Assembly (NCBI RefSeq): GCF_019649055.1
Contig: NW_026570226.1
Coordinates: 930,001 to 994,000 of the forward strand
Length of the DNA: 64,000 bases
DNA from: Paramacrobiotus metropolitanus
Taxonomy: Eukaryota > Tardigrada > Eutardigrada > Parachela > Macrobiotidae
Reading direction: 5' to 3'
A program made the translations under genes and the position numbers. The notes beneath the pieces are model-generated. The model searched no databases. It saw only the letters and a program-made list of their open reading frames with translations, and was not told where the DNA came from. Positions 23,286 through 35,000 of this stretch are shown here, in pieces. The number at the start of each line of letters is the position of its first letter. The first letter of the stretch is position 1.

Positions 23286-24116
23286 TTCTTGCAAATTTTC
23301 TGCGATAAAATTTGATGATGTCGATATAGATATGTACATGATACAATACCTACATTGATACTAAAGTACAGAGCTTTAAGCTTATAAATAATAAAGCTTT
23401 TAATGTAGACAGTTATTGTATTTTATTGAGCGTTTCTTGTTGATAATGGTCTTTCATTTTCCGCGACAAAACGAAAATCAATTGCTCATACAAACATATG
23501 GTTAAACTCTTCTTTTCGATCCTTTTGGGTAGAGTAAAACTCAGTCAGACTCAATAAGTACTTAGTACTTACTACTTACTGTATAATTATATAAAGATGA
23601 AGACAAGTACAAGTACGTATTTTCAAATTTTTGTCCGATTTTGACAAAGCTAAATCGCTTGCAACTTGCAAGTTGCCACGGTTTGTGTGTTTCGAAATTC
23701 GAATCCTTTTTCACTGTACTAACACTGTACTGTACAATGTACGAGTACATTTGCTGATTTTGCTCTACTCGTGCCACTGCATCATAGCATTGCACTGCTC
23801 TAATTTTAAGCACTCTAAATTTCCTAGTATTCCTTAAATAATGAAGTTTCAAAAATAGGTTAAAATCTATCGTGCTATAATTAGTAATAGATTTGAGATT
23901 TACAGTAATGGGGTCGTAACACGCAATTTCAGTTTTCTATAGAAATTGTAAAAATGTTACCGGATCGGTTAATATGTAAATTGATTATTAGTGAGCTCAC
24001 AAAAATCCTTACAGATCTAAAAATGTACCGGATACACCGGAACTAAAATTATAAAATTATTTATTCGCACCTGTCACATTGCACTGTTTTTGAAATCTAA
24101 AAAAAACAAAAACTTC
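23286..24116. other. Intergenic, polyadenylation signal then nothing else
   Basis: AATAAA at 23390-23395 serves the SOSS-B gene. The rest is AT-rich with GTAC-rich words (23553-23580 and 23716-23750) and the T-run (A-run on plus, 24099-24112) that would end the tRNA transcript. No gene was seen. Confidence 0.6.
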
Positions 24117-24198
24117 GCCCCCTGGGGGGCTCGAACCCCCGACATTCAGGTGTCTTATCGTTAAAAGCCTGACGCTCTACCGACTGAGCTAAAGGGGC
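24117..24198 (-). tRNA. tRNA-Lys(UUU) with a 10-nt intron
   Basis: The acceptor GCCCCTT pairs with AGGGGGC. The D-arm is GCTC/GAGC, the anticodon stem is TCAGG/CCTGA, the anticodon is TTT, and the T-arm GGGGG/CCCCC carries TTCGAGC. Ten extra nucleotides (ACGATAAGAC, 24161-24152) sit between positions 37 and 38, the canonical site for tRNA splicing endonuclease. Without them the loop is a normal CTTTTAA and the tRNA is 72 nt. A T-rich run follows downstream on the minus strand. The alternative of a pseudogene is unlikely because every stem is intact. Confidence 0.92.
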
Positions 24199-24289
24199 TT
24201 GCTACAATATTTAGGTATTAGATTTCCCGCACTAGAAAGTCATAAAGTGACAGTAAGTCAGAGTAAGTGGCAGTGATGTGGTGTGCAAT

Positions 24290-24975
24290 GAGAGCATAGT
24301 ATTACCGTGCAGACGGATCGTTTGTGGCAATTTTTATCGTAAATTTACGTGAACAGCAGCACTGACATAACATACCGAGGCGGTGAGCATGCGACGGGCA
24401 GTGCTGGCAGTACTTTGTTCAGTGTGACTGCTGCTAAATTACGTGCAAATTTTAAATATTCAAAAATGTTCAACTTTGTTTATTCTTAAGCCAAAATTGT
24501 ATCCATAGGCTTAAAAAATACATAATAATATATACCTTTTGGCAGCATGGATTTAGTTTTTTTATTTTGATTACAAAGTAATGATATGACTCTCCGCAGT
24601 TAACATAGTCTTCTATGGGAAAATGCATAAATCCAGCACCAGGTTTGCCATAGACGAGTATGTTAAATTCTTACGGTCATAACATTGCTTTGGCACACAA
24701 GCACACAAATACATTCTTACAACCAAAAAGTATGTATTATTACGTATTTTTTAAGCCTATGGATTCAATTTTGACTTGAGAATACAAAAAGTTGAGCATT
24801 TTTGAATATTTAAAATTTGCACGCAATTTGGCAGCAGTCACACTGAACAAAGTACTGCCAGCACTGCCCGTCGCATGCTCACCGCCTCGGTATGTTATGT
24901 CAGTGGTGCTGTTCACGTAAATTTACGATAAAAATTGCCACAAACGATCCGTCTGCACGGTAATACTATGCTCTC
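24290..24975. mobile_element. Foldback/MITE-like element, 686 bp, near-palindromic
   Basis: Two ~250-bp arms, starting GAGAGCATAGTATTACCGTG and ending with its reverse complement, are about 95% alike by eye. They are separated by about 190 bp of unique sequence. A GTGCAAT direct repeat sits exactly outside both ends (24283-24289 and 24976-24982), so the target duplication is 7 bp, or 8 if one base is shared. It has no coding capacity. It lies about 90 bp from the tRNA-Lys(UUU) gene and 216 bp upstream of the CNEP1R1 start codon. Confidence 0.85.
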
Positions 24976-25190
24976 GTGCAATGTGCATGGAGAAGTTGCA
25001 CTCGCATACGAATTTTGGACTTCTAAACATCTAAAGGCAACAAATTGGTGTGTTCAAATTCTTCTTAACTTCTTATATTATTGAATTATCGATTACAGGT
25101 TAGAAAATAGAAAGTTCTTTTTTTTAGCTTAAGAACCTTCTTGCAACCGCTTATCCACAGAGTGCGTAAGCACATTATCTTGCAATAATC

Positions 25191-26636
25191 ATGGCAAGGA
25201 AACCGCAAAATTATGTTGCGAATATTCGGGCTCGTGGTGACAGGAACGAGATCAACACCGAGCAAAATGTTTTTGATGGTATGTCAAACTTCGTTTAAAT
25301 GTGTTCTGCAGTGTTCTCATAAGGCTGCATGTAAATACAAGTAGTTGATGATAGTTTCAGTTCTTATTTTGGTTAACGATTTGCTTTTTCGGGGGCTTGT
25401 ATTATGCATCAGTAGGTAATCTCTGTCACACTCTTGAGTCCTGAGAATTGATACTTGCTCACGATCAGTGATCAGTAGTATTACCGATTACGTGATATGT
25501 TTTAGTACAGTGCTCATTAGTGTTTTTATCGTTGTGCACAAAGGAATAAAAGGCATTTGACACGTGTTTGGTGTTTGTGTTTCAGATCTTAAAGCATTCG
25601 AGAGTAGAATGATGGAGATCGTTGCATGCCCGCGCAGTACGACACGAAAATGGCAGAGTAAGTAATAAGTTATAAGTAAAAAAAATTCGACTTATCGTTA
25701 TCAGATTTTTCTTGATTGGCACAAATTGTTTCCTGGCTTTTGTATATTAATATGAAATCAAAAAGACATTTATTTATTAAATGAGTTAAGTTATTGGACC
25801 TGCTGCAGTGCCTAAAATGAAATTAAAAAGATATTTTTTTATTAATATTAAATAAGTTAAGTTATTGGACATCTGCTCCGGTGCCTAAAATCATAGACTG
25901 CGTAAGGATTTTCAGTTCATGTTCACGCATAGACATTTTTCATCCGCGCAGACTGATTACAGATTTGGAATCAGTGAATTTTTCTGATCTGTATGCATAT
26001 CTACCCCGACAAATACATGACATTCTTGAAAATGCCTGCGTAAAGGTTTAAAACTAGAAATTATTTTCGTATTTTTAGTGGTGCTAGCTTTGGCGTCGGT
26101 GTTTACTGTGATATCCACTGCACGATGGCTTCTGGATCCGTTGACACAGCAGGTTTCATTTTGGCAATCCCTACTGAACCATCCGGGATTCGTTTTATGT
26201 ACACTGATTTTGACGATTCTTTTCCTTACTGGAATTCACCACCGTGTCGTAGCTTCATCTATGTAAGTTGCGCTTCCCTAATTTGCCCGTATAGACATTT
26301 CCGTAAGCAGTCGCTGGGCGTATTAATTTGCGGGATTTAATTTATTTGCTACAGTAGCACTTACCACTGACTGACTGACGGAAACCTCGTATCTCTGTGG
26401 TTTAGGTGTTCGTCCAAGTCGGTCGTCTATTTGTTATAAAGATGTTTTTTGTTTCAGAATATCCGCAAGGGTGAAAACTGTTCTTAAGGATTTTAATATG
26501 TCTTGTGATACGGTAATAATTAAAATTATTACGTCTACTCTATACTTGAAATTTTACATATATGATCTGATGCCAAATCATTGGTTGTTTGCAGAATGGC
26601 AAGTTAATTTTGAAGCCTCGCTCAGGAATCGCGTAA
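25191..26636 (+). CDS. CNEP1R1: CNEP1R1 (TMEM188), regulatory subunit of nuclear envelope phosphatase
   Basis: CNEP1R1 (yeast Spo7) stabilises the CTDNEP1 phosphatase that activates lipin at the nuclear envelope and ER. Exons: 25191-25278, 25586-25657, 26079-26262, 26458-26512 and 26595-26636. They give 146 residues, with all junctions in phase and GT-AG. Seen: DLKAFESRMMEIVACPRSTT (human EDLKAFERRLTEYI...), then two membrane helices at about 54-70 and 90-106. The conserved block SFWQSLLNHPGFV and GIHHRVVASS follows, then FNMSCDTNGKLILKPRSG at the C terminus (human YNMSCDDTGKLILKPRP). The first ~29 residues are longer than the human N terminus and unlike it. Intron 2 contains a tandemly duplicated ~70-bp segment (about 25752-25892). 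Identity is very clear. Confidence 0.95.
25752..25892 (+). repeat. Tandem duplication of ~70 bp in CNEP1R1 intron 2
   Basis: Two diverged copies each run from ATGAAAT(C/T)AAAAAGA through GAGTTAAGTTATTGGAC or AAGTTAAGTTATTGGAC to GTGCCTAAA. No coding or structural role is seen. Confidence 0.7.
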
Positions 26637-29600
26637 TCTGAACTGTGGGAATCCGGGGATATTCATCTTGTCAGTTGTCACTTTTGTGCTTCTGCTACCT
26701 GAGTTTGTACAGAGTCTATGTTAATGTGGTAATGTGTTTTGGTGTAATTGTTTTGAACTCCTGATGTACATAGATAAATACATATTGTTACAGATAATAG
26801 TCTATACTCGCAAAAAGAGGAAAAAAGCTGATAATGGTGTGGCTGAGCTTTCTTCTGTGCGTGGAGGCAAAGTTTGCTGTCTTTAAAAGGTTGATGAGAT
26901 TGATGAATAATAAGGACTGGGTGGAAATGTCTGTGAGGCTCACGATAAATTTTTAACAGTAACAGTACGCACCTTAAGTAATAATTATCGTTAATTTGCT
27001 ATTATGATTGTAGTATCAGCACGGTCCGCGGTAGATACTAGATACATACTAGTACTTATTTGCCTTGTATCACCGGGGTATTTACGATTAGAAAAGCACA
27101 GCTAGGTACAATAACTTTTCTAATCTTAGGTACCCCAGTATCGCCTTACTTTGCCTTCGTCATGGACTCATGATAGAAGACGTGTATCATATTTATACCC
27201 ACCGGCCACCGTAGTAAAATGCGTGTTGCGGGAAAACATTACCGGTCGTGGTCGGCCGTACTATTATTGCATCACGCAAGACTTGCGGTACTTATTAGCA
27301 GCATATTACGTATTAAAACTTATGCGCGAATAAGCGATACAATACAGCGCGCAATGTCGGCATTCGGCGGAAATGATTTTCATGAGCCACCGGCGCTGAC
27401 CATGAGTACAGTACAGTACTCGTACTGACGATAACTATTGAGTTCAGTAGGTATAGCAGGTACATATACTTATCCTAGATATACATACTTTTTACTTACT
27501 CCATAATCTGCATTAATATCAATAATATTTCGAATGTCGAGCGTCACCGCGTTGACAGGCCAATTCTTACAGTTAGCCACAAAATCGCTTTGGCACTGAG
27601 GCTTTATTGTAAGTTGTTGAGTTTTAACAAGGTTCCAGCCTTCTAGGTTTACCGTTTATTGATAATTTCTGGATTGCTGATAACTGCCAATTTTTGCAGC
27701 GATTGAATAGGGTCGAAATATTTAGTTTCTTACTGTTCAATCTGCATGATTGTAATGCGTATATTTAACAAAGTGTGGATTTTGATGGTAAGTCAACAAA
27801 CTGCAAACAGAAGCAGGGTATTTAGGAAAATGATAATCTTCATTTTTCGTTTATAGTAATAGCAGATTCATGGTTAAAATTAATGTTTCAAATATGCATA
27901 TAAGCATATTAGTATCTGCAAAAATCATTGTACCGAGTATAATCAAATTTTTAATTTAATTGCGCACTTCCAGCTCCCTTTGCTCCTCGTAGTGACGATC
28001 GGCGAGTCGCGCACTCGCTGAGCGCGAGCGCCAGTGGCGTGCTGCGTACAATACTTACGTGCATAAGGATTCGTTGAAACCGATGTGAATGAGGTTATTT
28101 TATATGGCTCATGAATTTTGACTTTAAAAAGCGTTTCTGGAATTTAGTTATTATAGGTTGAAGTTTTGTTCTTCGGTCTTTTTCGTTCATTATAATGTGC
28201 TGATGCTTGCATGTTGATGTATCTATCTGTAAGCCCTAAAGTTAGAGCTGACTGTCGTGTTAGTTAGAGTCGTGTGCCCCCTACATAACGCCAACCTCGC
28301 CGTTTTCGTTTCGTTCGTTCTAAATCTTGCATGACACAGTATTAAACACAGGTACTGTAATACCACGGTCCCTCTAAGTACTTATACTTGTACTTTCTGT
28401 GGTAATACCGTACTGCTTTCGAAATATTCGCTGAAGTCAAAGAATTTCTGTTCAATTTTGCTGTTGTCTTTGGTCCTGTTATGTAAATAAGTAACAAAAC
28501 GAACTGTAATCGTATAGCTGCTTTTATTAAGTACTTAAGCCTGGAATGACTTGTTAGCCTGCAGAAGCTCCGTTCGTCATCCACATTCCGTCGGGAAATT
28601 GGTCGCTTGGGATCCAGACCTGGACAGATTGTTCCTCCGACTTCCTTTCCTAATTGTTTTCATCGCTCCGTTAAATTGGACTTTATATGGTGAGTCCTGG
28701 TAGATTTCCGTTATATTAACTATCTACTATAGCTTATTTTTTGATATTGTGTATATGCAGCATCTATTGTTATGTTGGTATGGAGACAATTTCACTTCAA
28801 TAATTCTTGTTATGATGTTATCTTAAAATTTATGGAATAAACTGTAAATCGTGTAATTTGGTTTCGTGATTTTGGTTGCAGTTTGTATTTTTGTCTGTGT
28901 TTTCATGGTTTTTATCGTGTTACCGTGAATTCGTTTTTCCAAATACTCCAAAACCTTGGTTTTGCAAGCAGGATATTATTCATCGTACATACTACCGACT
29001 ACGTATACGAGTTCCCACGGTATGTTTTGCGGTCAGTCACCATCAGTGTTCATGTTAAATCAGTTAAATGTCTAAATTCCGATGTTGTAGACCGATTTAC
29101 CGCGGCAAGTGCGAATATCATATTTTTTAACTGCGATCCGTGAAATTTAAATTTTTACTGAGGTTCAGGAAAGCTTGATATGCAGATGGAGCTATGTACT
29201 TTTTATTGTGATTCAAACGTTTTCAAATTTTTTTTTGTCTTTCAATGTAGGTTAATGAAGCAGTGATAATGCGTTATGGCTAGAATAGAGTTTTTGCAAT
29301 ATCGAATATTATTTATTTGAATTGACTGGTTACCGCAAACTTTTTTCCATGGAATCTTTTCGATGCTACAGTTTCCTGTAGTTTTTGTGCTGTTTTCCTG
29401 ACTGTTAAATGGCCTGTTGTCGTCGTCGTCGCCGATGGTCGTTTATTGTTAGTTGCTATATTGAAATGACCCATATGTTTACTTTGTCTATATGCACGTT
29501 GTTTTTCTGTTTGCTTATCAAAAACGACGAAAACCGACGAACCTTGAAATGTATCCATAAATATAAACTTATGCGCGCGTCTCTATTTGATGCTTTAAGA

Positions 29601-32038
29601 GCGGCATAAGATAACAGACCAGCTATTATGACAATTGCCTTATGGAAAAAATGCTGCATCGCCGCTTTCAAGGTCGTCATTTAAAGTTGTTTCCTGCAAT
29701 TTTGATTGCACTTTGTAAGTTACACAGTAGAATTATGTTTTTACTGGGGACACTCTGAGAAAGGTTTTCTCTCGTTTTCTGAATTGAAAATTATGAAGAA
29801 CCTGGATACATTCGATGATGCAGAACGGTTGAAGTAATGCAGCCGAAGTAATTTTATTTTGATAATCACCATTTATACTCGTACATCAAGCATCTGATGG
29901 TTCTAATTTTTTAATTACAGGCTTATTTGTTACTGATTTTGGCTTATATTTTGTGAATTGTATACCGGAAAAGCAGAGTTAAAAAAATTTATCTGTTTAT
30001 CGCTTACGGGTCTTATATCAGGTAAATGTAATCGCGTTGTTGAGGATAGCGTGTTTTGTTTGCGTTCACTAGAAGAAAGGATGAAAGAATACTGGTGCCG
30101 CAGACTCCTTCCTGTACGAAGATTTGCAATCGATACCTAATTAATACCTTGTATCGCTTACGAGGATTAGAAGAGTTGTAATGCTTTGCTCGGAAAGAGA
30201 GGTCTGGTAAAACTACGGTACGGTACACGAGAAACTGAAAAAGTATTAAGATTGGAGCCGTAGTGTGTTCATGCACATTGACTGTACAATTGTAATCCAC
30301 TTCTCCTAAACAGTATTACTTCGTAATTTTTCCAGATGTCGGTTGTTTGTTGTAAGTCGATTCATGAATAATGATGGATTGATGTGCTGAGCTCATGATT
30401 AATCCGTTAAAATTTGATTAAGAGAGAATGTCGTCAAAAACCCATCGGAACTGAGCTTGAATCTGGTGCTTCTGATTGAAATTCAAAATTCAGTCACATC
30501 TTGAAAATCTGGTTGGTAATCATCGGCAGCTGTGCAATTACTTAACAAACTGCAAGGGTGCCGTATGTGCACTGTGCGGCGTGAGGTTCTTGCGCTTTAC
30601 TAATACTGGCAAAATTTGATACATTCAGAGTTTTATGGCTCTCAGATTTACGTTTTATCAAAAGATTATGGATATGTTGTTATTTATGTTAAATGTGACA
30701 TGCAGTGAGTTAACGTGTACCCACAGTCAAGCACACCTCTCCGGAGAGCGAAATCGATATAAATGGGATTATAACAGCAGTGTGTTAGTACTGGTACATT
30801 AGCGTACGTAATTTCAATTTAGAAATTCCAGGAAAGAATTACACCTGTCTTTTCACATTTTATTAAATTCATCGCCATTGATAGTTCATTTGGCGTTGGA
30901 TTGTGCGGACGACTGTACTGCAGACACCGCGTTGCGATTTTTGTGTGCGATGTTTATTTGCAGACAAAATCAAGTCAGCCCGAAATGCGAATAACAACAT
31001 CGTTTTTATATTCGTGTGATACGCTTGGCAGATAGACAATTGACCCTTTAAATGTAACTACATACGTTGTAGGACTCATAATTAATATGGTTTAAACCTT
31101 ACATGCTTTTCTGATGATGTTTGCATTTTCGTCTTGCTGCGGTGCGCGGTCTTGCTGTTTCTGGAATGGATGATAGCACTTCAGCTACGGTATACCTGCA
31201 TCGATTTCGTAATTGGAAAATTGATAATAATTCGCAGCATCAGTTGATTCAGTTCATATACTGCCGGCATTGTGAAAATGGGATAGTTGATTTGGTTTTC
31301 TGTGGTGAGGTCATACATTTTTAATTAACATACTGCGAAGAACGTTTAGCAACAAGTTAACGATAAGTCGATAAGCACCTTTAATTTGCTTTTACTTTCG
31401 ATTGATTTTTGTGTCGTATGTTTGCTGTAGCTTTGTATGGGCAAACTGCAAACATTGTACGATTTCGATTTGTTGGGGGATCATTATGCTGTGCGAAAGC
31501 GAGTTCCATACCCAACGTGCGGGATCGTTGCGTTCACGATCCGTTGCAGCGGGAGTCTAATGTAGAGTGGATTCACAAGTGGTTGTACGTGATTTTTTGC
31601 TTGGCTGGTGATGACTACAGTCAAACATTGGTTTTAATTCCAAATTGCACTATTTTGTGTATGATTGTTCGAGTGGTCACATTTGAGACCAACGTACAGT
31701 AGCAACATCGTTCTCATGGATTTTCCTTGTCTTTCGCAGATGGTTGTATTGTTACTACTGTGCCGAACCAGCAGTAACGTCAATCGTAATGTCACAACGC
31801 AGAGCTGCACATAGTCGTTCGGTAGTAACACTGTGCAGCTGTGTGACAAATCTCTAAGGAGTACATCGAGCGAACGCTTGTCGCCGATTCCGAAGGGATT
31901 GTTCAGCTGTGATTAAGCGTTTGTCGAAACGAGAGGACAACTGCTCTTGCTATCATTTCTTCGGATATCAATCAGTCTGGATCTCTACAGTTGTATCCCA
32001 GTGTGGACTCCGTGACCTTATGCGGATAGCTTCCGGTG
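26637..32038. other. 5.4-kb interval with no confirmed gene; possible upstream non-coding exons
   Basis: This precedes the plus-strand GALNT gene and may hold its promoter and 5' UTR exons. A GC-rich island lies at about 27970-28045. A 125-nt exon-like block at 28565-28689 has a CCTGCAG acceptor and a GGTGAGT donor. It could join in phase to 28882-29143 (TTGCAG acceptor, open to TGA), but the product resembles nothing known. The remainder shows only short ORFs. Confidence 0.4.
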
Positions 32039-35000
32039 ATGGGTTTCGGAACCTTTTTCCGTCGGCGTGCGCGATGGATAAAATATCTGTTGATCATACC
32101 AGCGGTGTATCTGTGTGTATTTATACTGATGAACAAGTCAGATGGCAGCAGCGGTGCTAGTGAAAGCCAAAGCAAAAACGGATTACCTGTGATAGAAGGT
32201 GTTGGCTATGGCATGCCACATGTTCCCAAACCTTCAAAACCCAGACAAATTTATCGAAGGTAAGCGTATGGTTTCCTTATTAATTTGTTCTGGTTTGATG
32301 AAGTTTGCATGCGCGTCGATTTATTGAGTAATTATTGATTGCGACGTTTACCTGCTCGCATAAATATTTTACGTTTCTTACCAAAATGGCACGTCGTCTT
32401 ATCAATCAGCAAAAAGCAGAAAAAATGTATAAATTTTTAAAATTTGAGCTATTGCAAAAGAAATGTTATTTATTATAGCAGTAAATTTCTGGCGTGCTTT
32501 GGTGTGTGTACCCAGAAACTTCTGAGATTGGTAATTTTTACGGTTTTATGGAGTTTTTGTATGGTCGATTGTTACGGTTGGCTGATTTCCAGGAATGGGG
32601 AGAAAGAGAAAGAGGCGTCCGACAACGTGCTCGTGCCACCCGGCGTCAACACCGGTAACGATCCGAATGGTCCCGGCGAAATGGGCAAAGCTGTTAACAT
32701 CAAGAAAGAAGAATTAGGACCCAAGGAAAAGACCAAATTTGATGACGGTTGGCAGAATAATGCCTTCAATCAGTATGCCAGTGATATGATTTCCGTTAAG
32801 CGATCTCTCCCGGATGTGCGTGATGAACGGTAAATTTGTAAGAGCTTACTGATGGCGATAAATACTAGAAGAACTTTGATGTATGTGCATCCTGCTGTTT
32901 AAAGCAGTAAGAAAAGGATATGCTTATTAATGAAATTAATCCCATGGTAGTAAAAATATTTTTGGCCAGGAAATAATATATAATTGTGATTTTAACTGGC
33001 CGTTTGAACTGAGCTTAGAATTAAAAATTTTTAAGTATTTGGGGGTTTTAAAGTATAAATGCAAAAGGTAGGAATGTCAAAAGTGCTGCTGTTTGTATAC
33101 TTTTTAAACGGAATTATTTGGAAGTACGTGGTAAGTGCTTCTGCAGTTTCAGCCTGTTCGATGTGCTTGAAGTTCAAAACCAGGTCAGAGGCCCGGTTCT
33201 TGGTCGTACATAGACAGTGTGCATTGTCGATGCTCTGTGACTTGTGAAGTTCAAATCAATGGCACAATTACTGATCTCAAATTTCCGTGCTCATCTTTTG
33301 CTAATATGGTTGACAGAGAGCATTCCCAGTGATATGTGTCGAGAAAACCAGACAACTGTGTGTACAATGAATAGACTGGCTAATTTCCGGTCGGGTTATG
33401 TTTCAGATGTCGAGAGGAGGAAAGTGGCTACTTGAAGGACCTTCCGGATACGTCGGTTGTTGTCTGCTTTCATAACGGTAGGTGTTTATCTTTCTTAGTC
33501 CAGTTTCCCGACCATATCTTGCCTTTATTTTTTTACCGTTCTGTTCACTCATATAGAAGCGTGGAGTGTTCTTTTACGGACAGTACACAGTATTCTCGAT
33601 CGATCGCCATCCCATTTGCTCAAAGAGATCGTTCTTGTCGATGATGATTCGGATATGGGTAAGTCAAACGGGAAAATCAAATAGCCAAGGATTAGCTAAA
33701 TGCCCCTTATCGAAACAGCGAAAATAGCCACAAAAAAGCGAATTGCTATAATCGTTTAATGTACGATTAACTCTTCGTGGGAAATGACATTTAGAAGGTA
33801 TTGATCATTTATTTCTGTTTGCGTTGTGTTGGCGCTTCTTGTGATGGTCTACATCAAGTCTGGAGTGATGGAAAACTTCGTAAATGCTTTTGTTTGTTAT
33901 CGTAAAAACAGTATGGCTTCTATTTCGGATTGTAATAGCATTAATAACAACTATTGTTTTGTCGATTTAGACCACTTGAAGAAACCACTGGAGGAATATA
34001 TGACCAAGTATCCCAAAGTTAAAATTATGCGCGCTCCAAAGCGCGTTGGGCTGATTCGCGCTCGGCTTCTGGGTGCCGAACAAGCACAAGGCGGTGTGAT
34101 AACTTTCCTGGACTCGCACTGTGAATGCGCGCAGGGCTGGCTGGAGCCCCTACTGGATCGGATAGCACGCAACTGGACCACGGTCGTCTGCCCCGTTATT
34201 GACGTTATCGATGACGCCACCTTCGAGTATCATTACGGTCGGGCATCGGGCACGCAAGTTGGGGGATTTGATTGGAATCTGCAGTTCAACTGGTGAGTGT
34301 GAATCCGACCGGCTGCACTTCGGGGCTGTGACAGTAATGTCGCTGATTTCGCCAAGTGAGGAGATCCTTTTGCCAGCTGTAGGGAGTACGCAAGATGTTA
34401 GAAAATGAGTACAAAAGAGTTTGAATGTCGTTTAGCGACATGTTAGGATTCAGTGCAGAGGCATAAGTGGAGCAGCACAGATTCATTTGATTTTGATCGA
34501 TAGAGTCAATAAATCACTAATGATGCGAATCTCATGGAACATGAATGTTTTATGCGATAACAAAAGTGGTAAATGTTTGGAAGTGGGCTGGTAGAATATG
34601 TCATGTTTGATAGGCTGCACTGAAGCCGTCAGTATTGGCAGGACCCGGTTTGGGGGCATTAGTTATGCCATGCTAATTAGTTTTCCGCCATCTCAAGTTC
34701 CCGACAAACAGTCTAACAGTTGGAGTAAAATTGGATTTTGAATTGCCTTGTTGGGTTGTTTGCCGAAGAGGGTGGGTAGGGTGTTGTTGAATTTATCCGA
34801 AGCTTGTGTTTAGCTGGTGGCAGTTCGATTTGCATAACTTTGATCGGAAGTAGTGTTTATTATTATTCCGTTCTCTCCAGTGTGTGAGTGCGCTGGCTTT
34901 TGATCTATTTTTCCCCTGTGTTAAGCCCGTAGTGGGAACGGTCTTGGAATGTGGTGTAATTGAAATTTACTTCGGACTTGTATCGTTTGCTCCTTGGTAT

